Source of the DNA: an uncultured Christensenella sp.
GTDB taxonomy: Bacteria; Bacillota; Clostridia; Christensenellales; UBA3700
DNA length: 46,775 bases
Direction of reading: 5' to 3'
NCBI GenBank assembly: GCA_910584035.1
Contig: CAJTZR010000004.1
Span: forward strand, 1-46,775
Part shown: positions 1-9,960 of the stretch, one piece after another
Layout: the number at the start of each line of letters is the position of its first letter
Position numbering within the stretch: the stretch's first letter is position 1
Program-made: the position numbers and the translations under genes
Notes under the pieces: model-generated
What the model was told of the DNA's origin: nothing
What the model saw: the letters and a program-made list of their open reading frames with translations, nothing else
Databases searched by the model: none

Positions 1-599
1 CCTTGTCGGGTTTCCCACAAAATACCTTTTTGCAAGATATATATAAATGGCTTCCAATAAAAAAATTTAGATATTCTTAAATAGCAGTATAAAATGACTG
101 GTTCAAAATGCTATTTTTGGTACTATTTGTTATTTAATAAAGAGAATGTTTGTAAATTCTAAATAAAAAATGCTATATTAAAAATAAGAAATTTTAAAAA
201 TATAATTAACAGATATATTGCCAATTGCAAATATGGCGTATCAACCAAATTGCTATACAAACTATTATCTAATACTACTAATTTTGCATTGATTAAAAGC
301 AGTGATTTTATTTTTATAATTGAAAATCCTAATTTATTTTTTCCTTACTTTACCCATAAAAAATGCAAGTTTAATAGATATTGCATTTTCGTAATAGGTA
401 ATAAATACAAAATTTATCTGAGTATTATCACTAAAATAGCAAAAATTCCACAATCATATTCTTGCTTTATAATACGCATATTCCCTTATCAATAAAACAT
501 ACTAGTTCATTCAAGCAAAGTGTTGCAAATATAGTTATGTACAAGTTAATATTTTGGCATAATCTTTTTATTATTTTAATATTTTATATAGCAAAATTG
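1..599. other. AT-rich non-coding stretch
   Basis: No convincing gene is seen. An 81-codon open frame at 250-495 has no ribosome-binding site and an amino-acid make-up (F, I, N, K, Y) expected from random AT-rich DNA, so I do not call it. Nothing else is recognised before the promoter-like element at 600-628. Confidence 0.5.
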
Positions 600-628
600 T
601 AGACAAAAACGATTTTATATGCTAAAAT
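600..628 (+). promoter_or_regulatory. Possible sigma-A promoter for the 633-830 RNA
   Basis: TAGACA (600-605) and TAAAAT (623-628) are separated by exactly 17 bases. Transcription would begin near 634-635, at the first base of the hairpin arm 635-644. The hexamers are each imperfect, so the call rests on spacing and on the structured sequence that follows. Confidence 0.4.
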
Positions 629-632
629 AATT

Positions 633-832
633 ATAGTTCATATATTCTCCTTGGTTTTGTACTTGCCTTATTCACAACTCCAAGGGTTTATATGAACTAT
701 TTTTTAAGTGGCTACACTGCTAACCTAATTCTTTTGACCTATAGAGGTTAGAATTTTTGAGCCATAAAAAATCAAGTTTAACTAAAAAGTGTAAATAGGC
801 AAAAAAGGATAGCACTCGCTATCCTTTTTAAA
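633..832 (+). ncRNA. Candidate structured RNA of about 200 nt, family unknown
   Basis: Three nested or successive hairpins are visible. Arm 635-644 pairs with 689-698, enclosing CCTTGG 649-654 with CCAAGG 680-685. TGGCT 709-713 pairs with AGCCA 760-764, enclosing CTAACCT 720-726 with AGGTTAG 745-751. A strong terminator hairpin follows at 802-829. A promoter-like element lies just upstream. There is no open frame of note. I do not recognise the family: none of the conserved cores of tmRNA, SRP RNA or RNase P RNA is visible. The plus strand is favoured by the promoter, but the terminator is bidirectional. Confidence 0.4.
802..829. terminator. Bidirectional intrinsic terminator
   Basis: A perfect 12-bp stem (802-813 with 818-829, loop ACTC) is flanked by A-runs on the left and T-runs on the right, so it can act on both strands. 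It would end the candidate RNA on the plus strand and possibly the lipoprotein transcript on the minus strand. Confidence 0.75.
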
Positions 833-1066
833 GTTTTATTATTGAAATTTTCCTTGTACCGCACAAACCAAGCTTTTAAATTGAAAGCCAAAATATAGCG
901 TAACTACAATTCGTAACAACTTATGTTAATTAAAATTGAGTAAGTCATATTTATCCATTACAAAGCAATTCTAAAATATCTTAATTTTATTAAATTTAGA
1001 TTATCTAAAATCTAACAACATTAATTATCTATGCTTAGATTAATTAAAATTTATAAATGTGCTTAA

Positions 1067-2149
1067 TTAATTTTCATAAAAATCTGGCAACAGAAATACT
1101 GCATTTTCTCCACCAAAAGTTTTATCACTTGTGATAGAGGAAGAGACAATTCTAAAATCTATTCCTTCTTTTAAATCTTCTTCTTTCCAATTTGCAAAAT
1201 CTAAAATTTTGTCAGCTGTGTTATATGATAATTTAGAATGCAATCCTATATCAAGGTTTACTAACTGCAATTGTCTTAATTTATTCAATACTAAAGCATT
1301 TGCCACCCATCTGGTCTCATTTTCACATAATGCTCCTATTGAAGTTAAACTGGTTTGATAATTTTTAGCATACAAAACTTGATTTATTTTTCCAAACTTT
1401 TCTAAAGAATTCAAAACTTTAGCAAAATCTCCCATTCTTGAACCATCAAGTTCCTCATTTCTTTTCAAATTTACTGATAAATAAAGTTGAGATTTTTCAA
1501 AAGTAACTCGTTCAGTTTTTGGAGTTTCATATTTTTCTTTTGCATTATTTGTTAAAGAATTATAGGCTGAAACTTTTTTCAAATATTCCCCTACTTGTGT
1601 ACATTCAGTAAAGTTAATTGCTTTTTCGGCAAGTCTATAGTTTTTTTCAGTATCACTACTTGCATAATATTTTATTAGAGTATTAATGCTATTATTATTT
1701 TTATTTAATTGTAACGCAACAATACTAAAATCACGTCCATTATATAAGGCACCTTGTCCTCTACTTTCATAAAAAAATTCTTCACCATACATATTTGTAA
1801 TTCCAGTTATCAAATTTTTGACTTGACTTTCATTCCACTCGCTTAATTTATCACTAAATCCGCTAATATCAAGTTCTTTATCCTCATCTGGCGTTGGTTC
1901 AACAGGCTTATCTGGATTTTCTGGCTCTTCTGGGTCAACTGGTGGTTCTGGCTCAGGTTCACTAGGTATTTCCGTTTGATTTTCGTCCTCTTTATCGCCA
2001 GGCGTTATAATCTCGCCATTATCTTGTTCAATATTTGACTCGTTGTCATTGCCAGAGCCTTGTGAATTATTGAAAGCACAAGCGATTAAACAACTGCAAC
2101 ATACTACAACAACCAAAATAATCGCCAACAAAAACCTAAATTTTTTCAT
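1067..2149 (-). CDS. Lipoprotein with Pro/Glu-rich linker, function unknown
   Basis: 360 aa. An N-terminal basic start and hydrophobic segment (residues about 5-23) end in a lipobox LIAC with Cys24 as the likely lipidated residue, so the mature protein should be anchored on the outer face of the membrane. Residues about 40-95 form an acidic, Pro/Glu/Asp-rich low-complexity linker that would hold the folded part away from the membrane. The remainder (about 95-360) is a globular domain I do not recognise; its spacing of helices and charged residues suggests a helical fold. The start is supported by AAAGGAG a few bases upstream. It is transcribed away from the origin desert and appears to be a single gene. 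The MITE-like element at 2187-2370 lies directly upstream and may include or displace its promoter. Confidence 0.8.
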   Translation of the reverse strand: MKKFRFLLAIILVVVVCCSCLIACAFNNSQGSGNDNESNIEQDNGEIITPGDKEDENQTEIPSEPEPEPPVDPEEPENPDKPVEPTPDEDKELDISGFSDKLSEWNESQVKNLITGITNMYGEEFFYESRGQGALYNGRDFSIVALQLNKNNNSINTLIKYYASSDTEKNYRLAEKAINFTECTQVGEYLKKVSAYNSLTNNAKEKYETPKTERVTFEKSQLYLSVNLKRNEELDGSRMGDFAKVLNSLEKFGKINQVLYAKNYQTSLTSIGALCENETRWVANALVLNKLRQLQLVNLDIGLHSKLSYNTADKILDFANWKEEDLKEGIDFRIVSSSITSDKTFGGENAVFLLPDFYEN

Positions 2150-2186
2150 TACTTTTTACTCCTTTTCTATTAAACAACATAGCTAT

Positions 2187-2370
2187 AAAATGTTCACCAA
2201 TTATTATGATTGATGAACATTTTTAGCACAAAATTGGGATTTTGGGGACTAATTTTAGTCAAAATGTGCAATTTATTATAAAAAATGGCGGGGTTATTGA
2301 CATTTTAAGCCAAAATTGATATACTTTTTATGTAAAATGTTCATCAATCATAATAATTGATGAACATTTT
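2187..2370. repeat. MITE-like 184-bp element with self-palindromic terminal repeats
   Basis: The two ends, 2187-2223 and 2334-2370, are 37-bp inverted repeats of each other with a single mismatch. Each end is itself an imperfect palindrome (15-bp arms 2187-2201 with 2209-2223, and 2334-2348 with 2356-2370). The interior has no open frame. This is the layout expected of a small non-autonomous element or of two related terminator/attenuator hairpins. No transposase is visible in the window. Confidence 0.5.
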
Positions 2371-3293
2371 TTTGCCTATAGTTCACCTAATAAATAAGCA
2401 TAATTTATACAACTATTAATAATTAAATATCCAATTTTCAACCCATACTTGCCATTTTCAGCAATCTTATTTCCACAAACTAAAATAATCTAACAATTCA
2501 ACAATACTCTTGCTTACACTCTGTTTAAAACAAAAAAATCTCAAATAAAAAACAATAATATTTTCAAAAGCACCATAGCAAAAAAAAGATAATTATCTAT
2601 ATAGAATCTAAGCATTTTACTAATAATTACATTTATAAAATTAAAAAAATACAATTCAAAAGATATAAAATAGCCAATGTCAATAAATCAATTTTGCAAT
2701 AATGTCCTATACTGATAAAACAATATTCTTAAACCAAAATTGCAATAACCATTTAATTAAAAAACCAAAATTCCAAAATCATCTTTGTAATTGCTTACTC
2801 ATTAAACATTTTAAATTTTTATACTAACTTTCCCCATTTAATTTTATTTTAGTAACAATGCACCAACCATTTTTTGTTTTTAGTTACGTTCATAAAAAAT
2901 ATAAATAGAAAAAATTCAAAATCTATAAAAAATAAACTTTTTTAGAAATATTTTTGCTAAAACGCTCGTTTTACAAAAAGCTTATATTAACAATAGTTAT
3001 CACAACTTGCCCAAAAGTAGCTTTTATGATTTTAGATTTTGTGTGTATAATATCAACCTTCATCTAGTTATAAAATCTTTGTAATGTAGTTTAATTGTGT
3101 TTAACTTTAAACACCAATTATAAAATTGATAACATTTTTAAAAATTTAAGCCTGCTAAAAATTAACAATGCTTAATATCCAAAAAAAATTGATATTAATC
3201 TATAATTAATTTAACAAATTATTAATTAATAACAGCCATATTTGTAAGCGAATTAAACCATAATACTATAATCAAAAATTTATAAATTATATA
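2371..3293. other. Gene-free A/C-rich stretch left of the origin
   Basis: No coding frame with a ribosome-binding site is seen on either strand. The plus strand is visibly rich in A and C and poor in G, as expected for lagging-strand DNA left of a bidirectional origin. Confidence 0.55.
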
Positions 3294-3440
3294 ATGCCAG
3301 TAAAGTATGAAGTATTTTCATTATTCTATTCATCAGCATTTGCATTATATATCTTTATAAGCTCACTATTCTCTACAGTTTTCAACTTAATAGTTAACTT
3401 TATTATTAAGAATAAGGATAAAAAGAGAGCTAATCAGTAA
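3294..3440 (+). CDS. Possible 48-aa small membrane peptide
   Basis: An ATG-started frame encodes 48 residues: a short polar start beginning MPVKYE, about 30 hydrophobic residues rich in F, I, L, S and V forming one membrane span, and a Lys/Arg-rich tail ending NKDKKRANQ. This layout resembles small type I toxin or holin-like peptides of Firmicutes such as the TxpA/BsrG group, but no antisense RNA can be demonstrated by eye. There is no clear Shine-Dalgarno sequence. About 20 bases downstream, AAGGAG precedes an ATG at 3462 whose frame closes after seven codons, perhaps the remnant of another gene. Function is inferred only from shape. Confidence 0.35.
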   Translation: MPVKYEVFSLFYSSAFALYIFISSLFSTVFNLIVNFIIKNKDKKRANQ

Positions 3441-4855
3441 CGCCAATATAAGGAGAATACAATGGAATTTAGAGCAAAACAGTAGAAGAAGCTGTATAAT
3501 TCACAAATGCGGTACAACGCTATTAGTTATATAAAGATAAATTATAAAAATATTAAATTTTTAATTATAATCATTCACAAAAATAAATCTAATTAACAAA
3601 AGAGCTTTAAATACCTATTTCATTTTGATTTTATTGAACAAAATATTTGCAAAAATTAGCGTATATAAAATATCATTATTCTAAGGTTATTAGGCAATTA
3701 AAAACTATTGATTTTTAGTTGGTTTTGGCACTTTTATTTAATAAATTAACATTTTTAAATAACCAAGCAACAGAACACAGCAAAACTTGCAATTGAAACA
3801 ATAGCAATTAAATTATTCTTGCACGAATATCATTGCTACTTCTATGAGAATAACTAAGATTTGTTATATTTCACTTTAATATTATTCAACACTCCTTGAT
3901 TTGTAGTGCTAAGCAACATCACTGACAAGCTAGCTTTTATAATATTTATCAATTTTTTGCTTTAATTCTCATCCCCACTACTTACGCCAAACGAACTACT
4001 AATTTAAAATTAATAACTACGATTTTGCTAGAGTTACTACCTCAAGCAAAGGTTGTTGGAACAAGTTCAATATATTAAACTTTTAGCAATTTATAATAAA
4101 AATATAAAACATTTTTGTGGATGCTATGACCCCAAAAGTTTGGACAAAAGAAAAATGATTTAAATGGAATGATATTGATATTCTAGTGGATATGGAAATC
4201 ACTTTTGATTAGAATGCTGTAATATTAAATTTATCATTAGTTGTCAAATAGAATCATATTAACCACAAATCATTGCTCCAACTTAACTTATTTTTGCAGT
4301 ATCATAGCAACTACACCATAATAATATTTATAAACATTACCTTTTATAAATTTTGGTCAGTGTTTAGTAAAAATGCTCTTTTTAAGCGATTAAACAATGT
4401 CATAATACTTGCATTAAACTTTAAATTATTGTTACTTTTTATAAATACAACTTTTAAATCAATAATTAAGCTTTAAAACTGTCAAAAATATGCAAAAATC
4501 TTAACACTAACAACTTGAACCAAAGCTAACATATTATTGCCAGTCGCAAGAAGAATTTATTTAGTTAAAACAATTCTAAAAAAATTAATATTAAAAACTT
4601 TAACCTAGCTAAATCTTTTTACAACAAATACAATTACTTATAATTTAGAGAATCATTAGTGTTCAAAATAAAATTTATCTTTACAAATGTTTAGTTCAAC
4701 GCACCCTTCTAACCTAATTAAAGATTTTTACAAACATTGCTTTTAAAAACTTTCTACAACAAATTCAATCTGTAATTATGTGTTATACTTGAAAACATTT
4801 ATAATTTATGTTACAATGTAAATGACAAAAATAATTTAAATAAAGAGGTGTTTAT
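3441..4855. other. Gene-poor stretch with no recognisable gene
   Basis: Only short chance frames occur. The 67-codon frame at 4273-4476 lacks a ribosome site and has random AT-rich composition. A/C bias continues on the plus strand. The last 30 bases contain the ribosome site of the isochorismatase-family gene. Confidence 0.5.
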
Positions 4856-5338
4856 ATGAGTAAAAAAGCGTTAGTTGTTATAGATATTCAAAACGATATT
4901 ACAAAAAATTATAAGGAAATTATCAATAATGTAAATACTGCCATTGAGTGGGCTTTAAATAATGATATGCACATTGTATATATAAAACACTACAATTTAA
5001 CTTTAGGAACAAGAACTTTTAAACCTAACACTCGTGGTGCAGAACTAGTTCCAGAAATGAAAATAGTGACTGATAATATTTTTGAAAAAAGTAAAGGTAA
5101 TGCATTAACCAGTGAGGAATTCGCCTCTTTTATAAACAAAAATAATATTAACGAGTTTTATATTGCAGGTGCTGACGCTTGTGCTTGCGTAAAGTCAACT
5201 TGTTATAATATGGCAAAGAACGGCTATATTGTACACGTATTGTCAGATTGCATCACAAGTTATGATAAAAAGAAAATACCAGAAATGCTAAATTACTACG
5301 AACGTAATGGTTGCAGTATAGAAACAATAATAAAATAA
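4856..5338 (+). CDS. Isochorismatase-family cysteine hydrolase
   Basis: 160 aa, within the usual 160-200 aa of the family. The N-terminal strand VVIDIQND places the catalytic Asp at residue 10. The segment GADACACVKST aligns with the family motif G-x-x-T-x-x-C-V, so the second Cys of that run is the likely nucleophile. A Lys in the central FEKSKGNA region is the probable third member of the Asp-Lys-Cys triad. Members hydrolyse isochorismate, nicotinamide or other small amides and vinyl ethers; the substrate here cannot be told. An AGAGGTG ribosome site lies five bases before the ATG. It stands alone in the gene-poor origin region, transcribed toward the skew switch, and is the only certain gene between 2.2 and 10.3 kb. 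Confidence 0.85.
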   Translation: MSKKALVVIDIQNDITKNYKEIINNVNTAIEWALNNDMHIVYIKHYNLTLGTRTFKPNTRGAELVPEMKIVTDNIFEKSKGNALTSEEFASFINKNNINEFYIAGADACACVKSTCYNMAKNGYIVHVLSDCITSYDKKKIPEMLNYYERNGCSIETIIK

Positions 5339-6085
5339 CTTAAAAATTAAATATATCACTATGTGTAAATAAGAATTAACCAAAACCATTAAAAATCAAA
5401 ATAATTAAGTAAATGTTGGTGATTTTTAGGAAAAATTACCAAAAACAATAAAAATTTTATAAAAAATCAATAAATTTAAGCAAATTATAAAAATTGAAAA
5501 ATAAGCGTGTTATAAGGAAATAAATGATAATTAGTCCATTAAAAAAAATAAATGCAAAAATACGCAAAATTGTTTCACAAATACCGTGGAACACTCCGTT
5601 AAAAAATATCGGAGTAAGGAAAAAATTGTAAATTGAGAGCAAATATTATATGCGTAATCAGCCAATAATATTCTTAAAATTAACAAAAATCAGCATTTTC
5701 AGCCATAATAATTCTATAATTGTTCCCCGTGAAACGCAAATTAACGATTCAAATTTTTGTTGGATAAAATCTAAAATAAAAGAAGATTTTAACTCATTAA
5801 TTAAGCAAAAAATGACCGTAATTAAACAAAATAAAAACGATGACATTTTTTTTTGCAAAACTATCACTTGCATACTTCTTTAAGCTGAGAAAACGGCCAA
5901 GTACCAATTAAAAACAAGCAAACAGCACAAATTTATCAAAATATTTGGATAATTATTAATTTTTTTGACTAAATTTATAAATATAATATGGTTTTTTGAG
6001 CAAAAACTGGCAAAAAATATAAATCCCACGACAAAAGACAACCAAAACTGCACAATATATAACCTTTTGTTATTCCGCAAAACCA
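5339..6085. other. Gene-free A-rich stretch with parS-like sites
   Basis: No gene is called. Several 60-100 codon frames on both strands lack ribosome sites and share sequence with the palindromic parS elements, so they are chance frames. A half parS-like site (CGTGGAACAC, 5585-5594) faces a TTTCAC half 13 bases to its left. Confidence 0.5.
5721..5736. promoter_or_regulatory. parS-like ParB binding site, diverged
   Basis: TGTTCCCCGTGAAACG differs from the Firmicute consensus TGTTTCACGTGAAACA at three positions. It is probably a weak or decayed ParB loading site; its company of three better copies within 3.6 kb supports the call. Confidence 0.5.
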
Positions 6086-6089
6086 AAAG

Positions 6090-6105
6090 TGTTCCACGTG
6101 GAACA
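6090..6105. promoter_or_regulatory. parS-like ParB binding site inside a 26-bp palindrome
   Basis: TGTTCCACGTGGAACA is perfectly palindromic, and the symmetry extends to 6085-6110. It matches the ParB site pattern TGTTNCACGTGNAACA. ParB-family proteins nucleate here to organise and segregate the newly replicated origin. It sits immediately left of the switch in strand composition. Confidence 0.75.
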
Positions 6106-6125
6106 CTTTTTAATTTTGTAAAGAC

Positions 6126-6196
6126 AACCCCCTGCTGGGCTGGCATGAATATAAAAGCATTAACAATATGCATGTGGACATTGAGCGTAGGGGGTT
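6126..6196. repeat. Inverted repeat at the composition switch
   Basis: AACCCCCT (6126-6133) and AGGGGGTT (6189-6196) could pair to give a large stem-loop; GCAT and ATGC segments inside can pair as well. The segment is locally GC-rich in a very AT-rich surrounding and lies at the point where plus-strand composition changes from A/C-rich to G/T-rich. Confidence 0.4.
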
Positions 6197-7933
6197 AGTG
6201 ACAAGTAAAGACTAATGCTAACAATAAAAGCTTAAAATTGATATTTAATATCGTTAGGGTAATAGTTGCGCCTGCTGGTGAATTGGTGAGTCTTTAGGTG
6301 TGGTAATGAAAATGTTTTAGGAGGTAAAATTTAGCTACTGGCTAAGCTGTGGTCTTGACTTGGCTTGGCGTCTAGTTTGTTTTTAAAAATCTGTATTATT
6401 TTTATGTCTTGCTGTTACAAATTAATTTTCAAAGTTTCTGTAGATTTAGTTTTGTGTATTAATCAATTGTTGATTTTCAAGGTTGTTGAGTTGTTCTTTT
6501 GATAGGTTTTTTCTTGATATAGTTTTATATTGTTTACAAATGGTGTTAGACATTTGCGATTTTATTGCTTATAGTAATTTTTTTGTTTGTGTGGTGAGTT
6601 TTTTTTGGTGGTTGTCTGTAATTGTTGCTTTGTAGTGTGATAATGTATTGTGTTGAGTAAGACGATCTTTAATTTGTTTTATAGTTGTAAAAACATATTG
6701 ATAGTTGTATTTTTTTTGTTAATGGTTGGGCTGTGGCATAAACAAAGACTATTCTTTTTAATTGTTGGGTGTCTATCTTCAGTTGATTGGTTTGTTACGT
6801 GTTTTTATAATTTGGTTCTAGATTGCGTAATGGTTTTTTTTGTGGTCAAATTTTTTTATGAAATTCCAAAGTTTTATTTTGCAGTGTTGTCAATTGGCGG
6901 TTTAGTGGGTGTTAAAGGGCGTAGGGGGTGTAGAGTGTTGGTGTTGTTGGCGAAATAAATGTTTGTTTTTATGTGGCTGTTGTTAAAAATGAATTTTAGT
7001 GATAATGATTGAAATTTTTTTTGTAATAAAATTTTAATATTGTCTATTGTATAGTAATGCTGACTGTCTTATGTGATAATTATTGTTTGTCAAAAGATTG
7101 TATTGTAATTGAAAAGTGATTTTTTTTGAGTCTATTTTTTTGGTGGGGGTGATTTTGTATAAGTTGATTGAATGTTTTTTTTGTCTAAAGCAATGTTATG
7201 TAATTATCCTTAGGGATAATTTTTCCTTTTTTGTTTAATAATTAAAGGGGTGTAAAATGTGTAAGATTTTGTTGTGTAGGAATTGTTGTGTGCGGCGATT
7301 GTTTGTAAATAAATATTATAATAAATAGGTGTAAAAAGTTGGGCTAAGCTTATATTTGGTAAATTGTTTGTGTTTTGATTTAGTGTTTGGAATTTTTTTT
7401 TGATTAGTTGTTGTGTGGTTGTGATTAATAGGTGATTGTAAATATTTTTTTTGCTGGTTTGTATATCTCTTATAAAAGACATTGGTTTGTGTTATGAAAA
7501 TTAGTTTTGAATGTATCTTTTGTGTATTTTAATAAAAATATATTCTTAAAATGTGTAAGGGTAGTCTGGTATGGTTGATGCTTTAAAGGGTTGGACATGT
7601 TATAACTTTTATATGGGAGGTTGCATTTTTTTATTATGGGTATAAATATTGGATATAACAATATTATGGGGTATATGCTTTGATGGTGTTTCAAATGAAT
7701 CGAAGTGAGAATCATTTCTAATGTTTTGACGATGGGTTTGGGTGTTACAATGGGGGGCTTGTGACACTTTAGTGCTGTTTGGCGTAATCAAGATAATTGA
7801 AGGGGGGTATGTATAGATTATTATGAATTGCTCTTTTACCTTCGGTTTGTGGGTGAATGAATATTTTGCTGTTTAATAAAAAATTGATTTAATTGCTTGT
7901 GAAAACTTTGCCGTTTTATAACATATAGTTATT
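6197..7933. other. Gene-free G/T-rich stretch right of the switch
   Basis: The plus strand is strongly G/T-rich. Open frames such as 6650-6958 on plus and several on minus have no ribosome sites; their residues (F, V, L, C on plus; N, T, H, I, P on minus) simply reflect base bias. A weak hairpin followed by T-residues lies at 7203-7224. I call no gene. Confidence 0.55.
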
Positions 7934-7949
7934 TGTTTCACGTGAAACT
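7934..7949. promoter_or_regulatory. parS site, near-consensus
   Basis: TGTTTCACGTGAAACT matches the 16-bp Firmicute ParB consensus at 15 positions. It is the best match to the Bacillus-type site in the window. Confidence 0.8.
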
Positions 7950-9298
7950 CCTTTTGCTGTGTTGTTTGTTTTGCGTTTTAATAGGCTTGTTGAAAGCTTG
8001 CTTTTTGATTGTTCTTTTGTAGGGGGTGATTTTAGTGTGATGTATATGGTGGTTTACATTTGCATTTATTAATAGTTTTTTTTACGATTCTATGCCAATT
8101 TTATTTGTTGTTGCTGTGATTTTAAAAAATTAACATTTGCTGGTGATTTTAAATGGTTGGTTTGTATCAATTTTTGAATTATTGTTTTTTATGGTGGAAT
8201 AAATTGTCATTTAAGTAATAGGGGGGTGTAATTGGTTGTATTTCGCTGTGTTTTCTTGTCGCTGATGAAGGAACTGCGGTTTGTTTTAGTAGGTAAAATG
8301 AATCTGGATATTGGCTTGATATGTTAACATGGTTTTTAAAGAATAAGGTAAATCTGTTTTTTTGTGGTGCATAGTTATATCATTTTATAATAATTTTTGT
8401 TTTTAGGAATTAAAGTTGTTAATAAGGCATTATATTTGCTCAATTTTTTGTGGGTAAAAAGAAGTGATTTTTTTTGTATTAATTAAATTGTTGTGCTAGT
8501 TTAAATTAAAGATACTTGGTAAATATCGTTTTGTATTTTTTAAAGCATAAAATAATATTTTAAGCTTTAGCTAAATGTTGATGAGTAGGAATGTTTATTG
8601 CATTAAATATTTAAACAATTTGTTGTTTAGATGTTCAATATTGTTTCAATGATAATTGGGGGGTATCTTTTTAAAATATGAATTTCTTTGTGTAAACTAT
8701 TGCAAGCTTGTTGTGAAAGTTGTTTAGGCGTAGGGTAAATTGCGATTATAAGTATTGTTATAGTGGTTGATTAATAAATTATGACGGGAATTTGGCTATA
8801 TATGTTATCCAAACGCGGTTGCTGTAGGTTAATAAATGTTGTTTATATTTTTTTGATTTTCAGTGTATGCTATGTTCTGTGTTAAAGGTAGTAAACTTTT
8901 GTTTAAATTATTTAATTGCTTGTTTAGTTGTTTAAAACAAATTGTTATAAAGCATTATAATTTGATATGTTGCTTTTGTTGTGCTGAATAATTAAAAAGT
9001 TATTTTATAGTATAAATATATTTTCAAAAAGTTTTTTTTGTGTAATTGTTTTATATTGTAATGATTAGAATATTTTCATTTATGGTGTGTTTTATACTGC
9101 TAATATTGTAAATCTGTATATTGGCTATATCGTTTGGTTGTAAGATTAGACCAATAAAACACAAAGACTGATGCATATGTGAGATAAATTTATTATATTT
9201 TTTATTAATACATTCTAATTTGTTATTAATCTTTAATGTGCTTAAACCTATATGAAAATCACGAGGTAATAAAGCGTTCTTTTTATAACACAATGTTA
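7950..9298. other. Gene-free G/T-rich stretch between parS sites
   Basis: No credible gene is seen. The minus-strand frame at 9051-9293 lacks a ribosome site and is treated as chance. G/T bias continues on the plus strand. Confidence 0.5.
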
Positions 9299-9314
9299 TG
9301 TTTCACGTGGAACA
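9299..9314. promoter_or_regulatory. parS site
   Basis: TGTTTCACGTGGAACA fits the pattern TGTTNCACGTGNAACA completely. It is the right-most of the four sites and the closest to the DnaA boxes. Confidence 0.8.
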
Positions 9315-9960
9315 ATTTAAAAATTTAGCATTTTTTGATTTTTTAAATGTGAAATTATTAAAATGTTTAAAGTTTTTAGCTTATTATTTCTAATTATAGT
9401 TTTCAAAATGTGCGAGTTTATAACGTGTAAGCCATTGCATTGCTAGTTGATTTGGTGTGCTCGTTCTGATATGTGTATTAAAGTTGCTGTGTAAATTGTG
9501 AGGTAAATATAATTGAGTGTTAATTATAATTATTAATATTTGCATTAAATACACAATATTTGTTGCCTGTAATATTGTTTTTATATGGTTAATATTAAAT
9601 TTTAAAAAAATTTCTTAAGTTCATAAATTTATTTAAGAAAATATGTTTTTTAGGTGATAGATACGCCTAGCAAAATAATAATTACAGAAAAAAGTGTTGA
9701 TTTAAAACTAAAGCAGTATAAGAATATGATAAGTGCTATTTGATATATTTATAAATAATTCTTTTTGTATCTTGTTAATTTTATTAAACAAGAGATATAT
9801 AACAAACTAAAAATAGAATTGTTCTAATTAAACTGTAGAATAGTAAATTATAATATATTAATACTAGTTAAATAATAATACATATACATAAAGTATTTGT
9901 TTGTTAGTTAGAATTGTGATTATAATTAGTTGAATGATTTTAACGATATCTATATATATG
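9315..9960. other. Very AT-rich stretch next to the DnaA boxes
   Basis: There is no gene. Bases 9780-9960 are almost pure A/T and are a candidate duplex-unwinding element for the adjacent DnaA boxes. A hairpin (TTTCTTAA with TTAAGAAA, around 9610-9642) is also present. Confidence 0.45.

Noticed and set aside
250..495. 81-codon frame in the first 500 bases
   Set aside because: No ribosome site and random AT-type composition.
1131..1358. Plus-strand frame within the lipoprotein gene
   Set aside because: Antisense shadow of the clear minus-strand lipoprotein frame.
4273..4476. 67-codon hydrophobic frame
   Set aside because: No ribosome site; TTG-type context and AT-driven composition.
5650..6198. 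Several 70-97 codon frames on both strands
   Set aside because: They contain translated parS palindromes in both directions and have no ribosome sites.
6650..6958. 102-codon open frame on the plus strand in the G/T-rich stretch
   Set aside because: TTG start, no ribosome site, and a residue make-up (F, V, L, C, W) that follows directly from T/G bias.
7210..7791. Three overlapping minus-strand frames rich in Asn, Thr, His and Ile
   Set aside because: They overlap one another, lack ribosome sites and mirror the A/C bias of that strand; no protein-like pattern.
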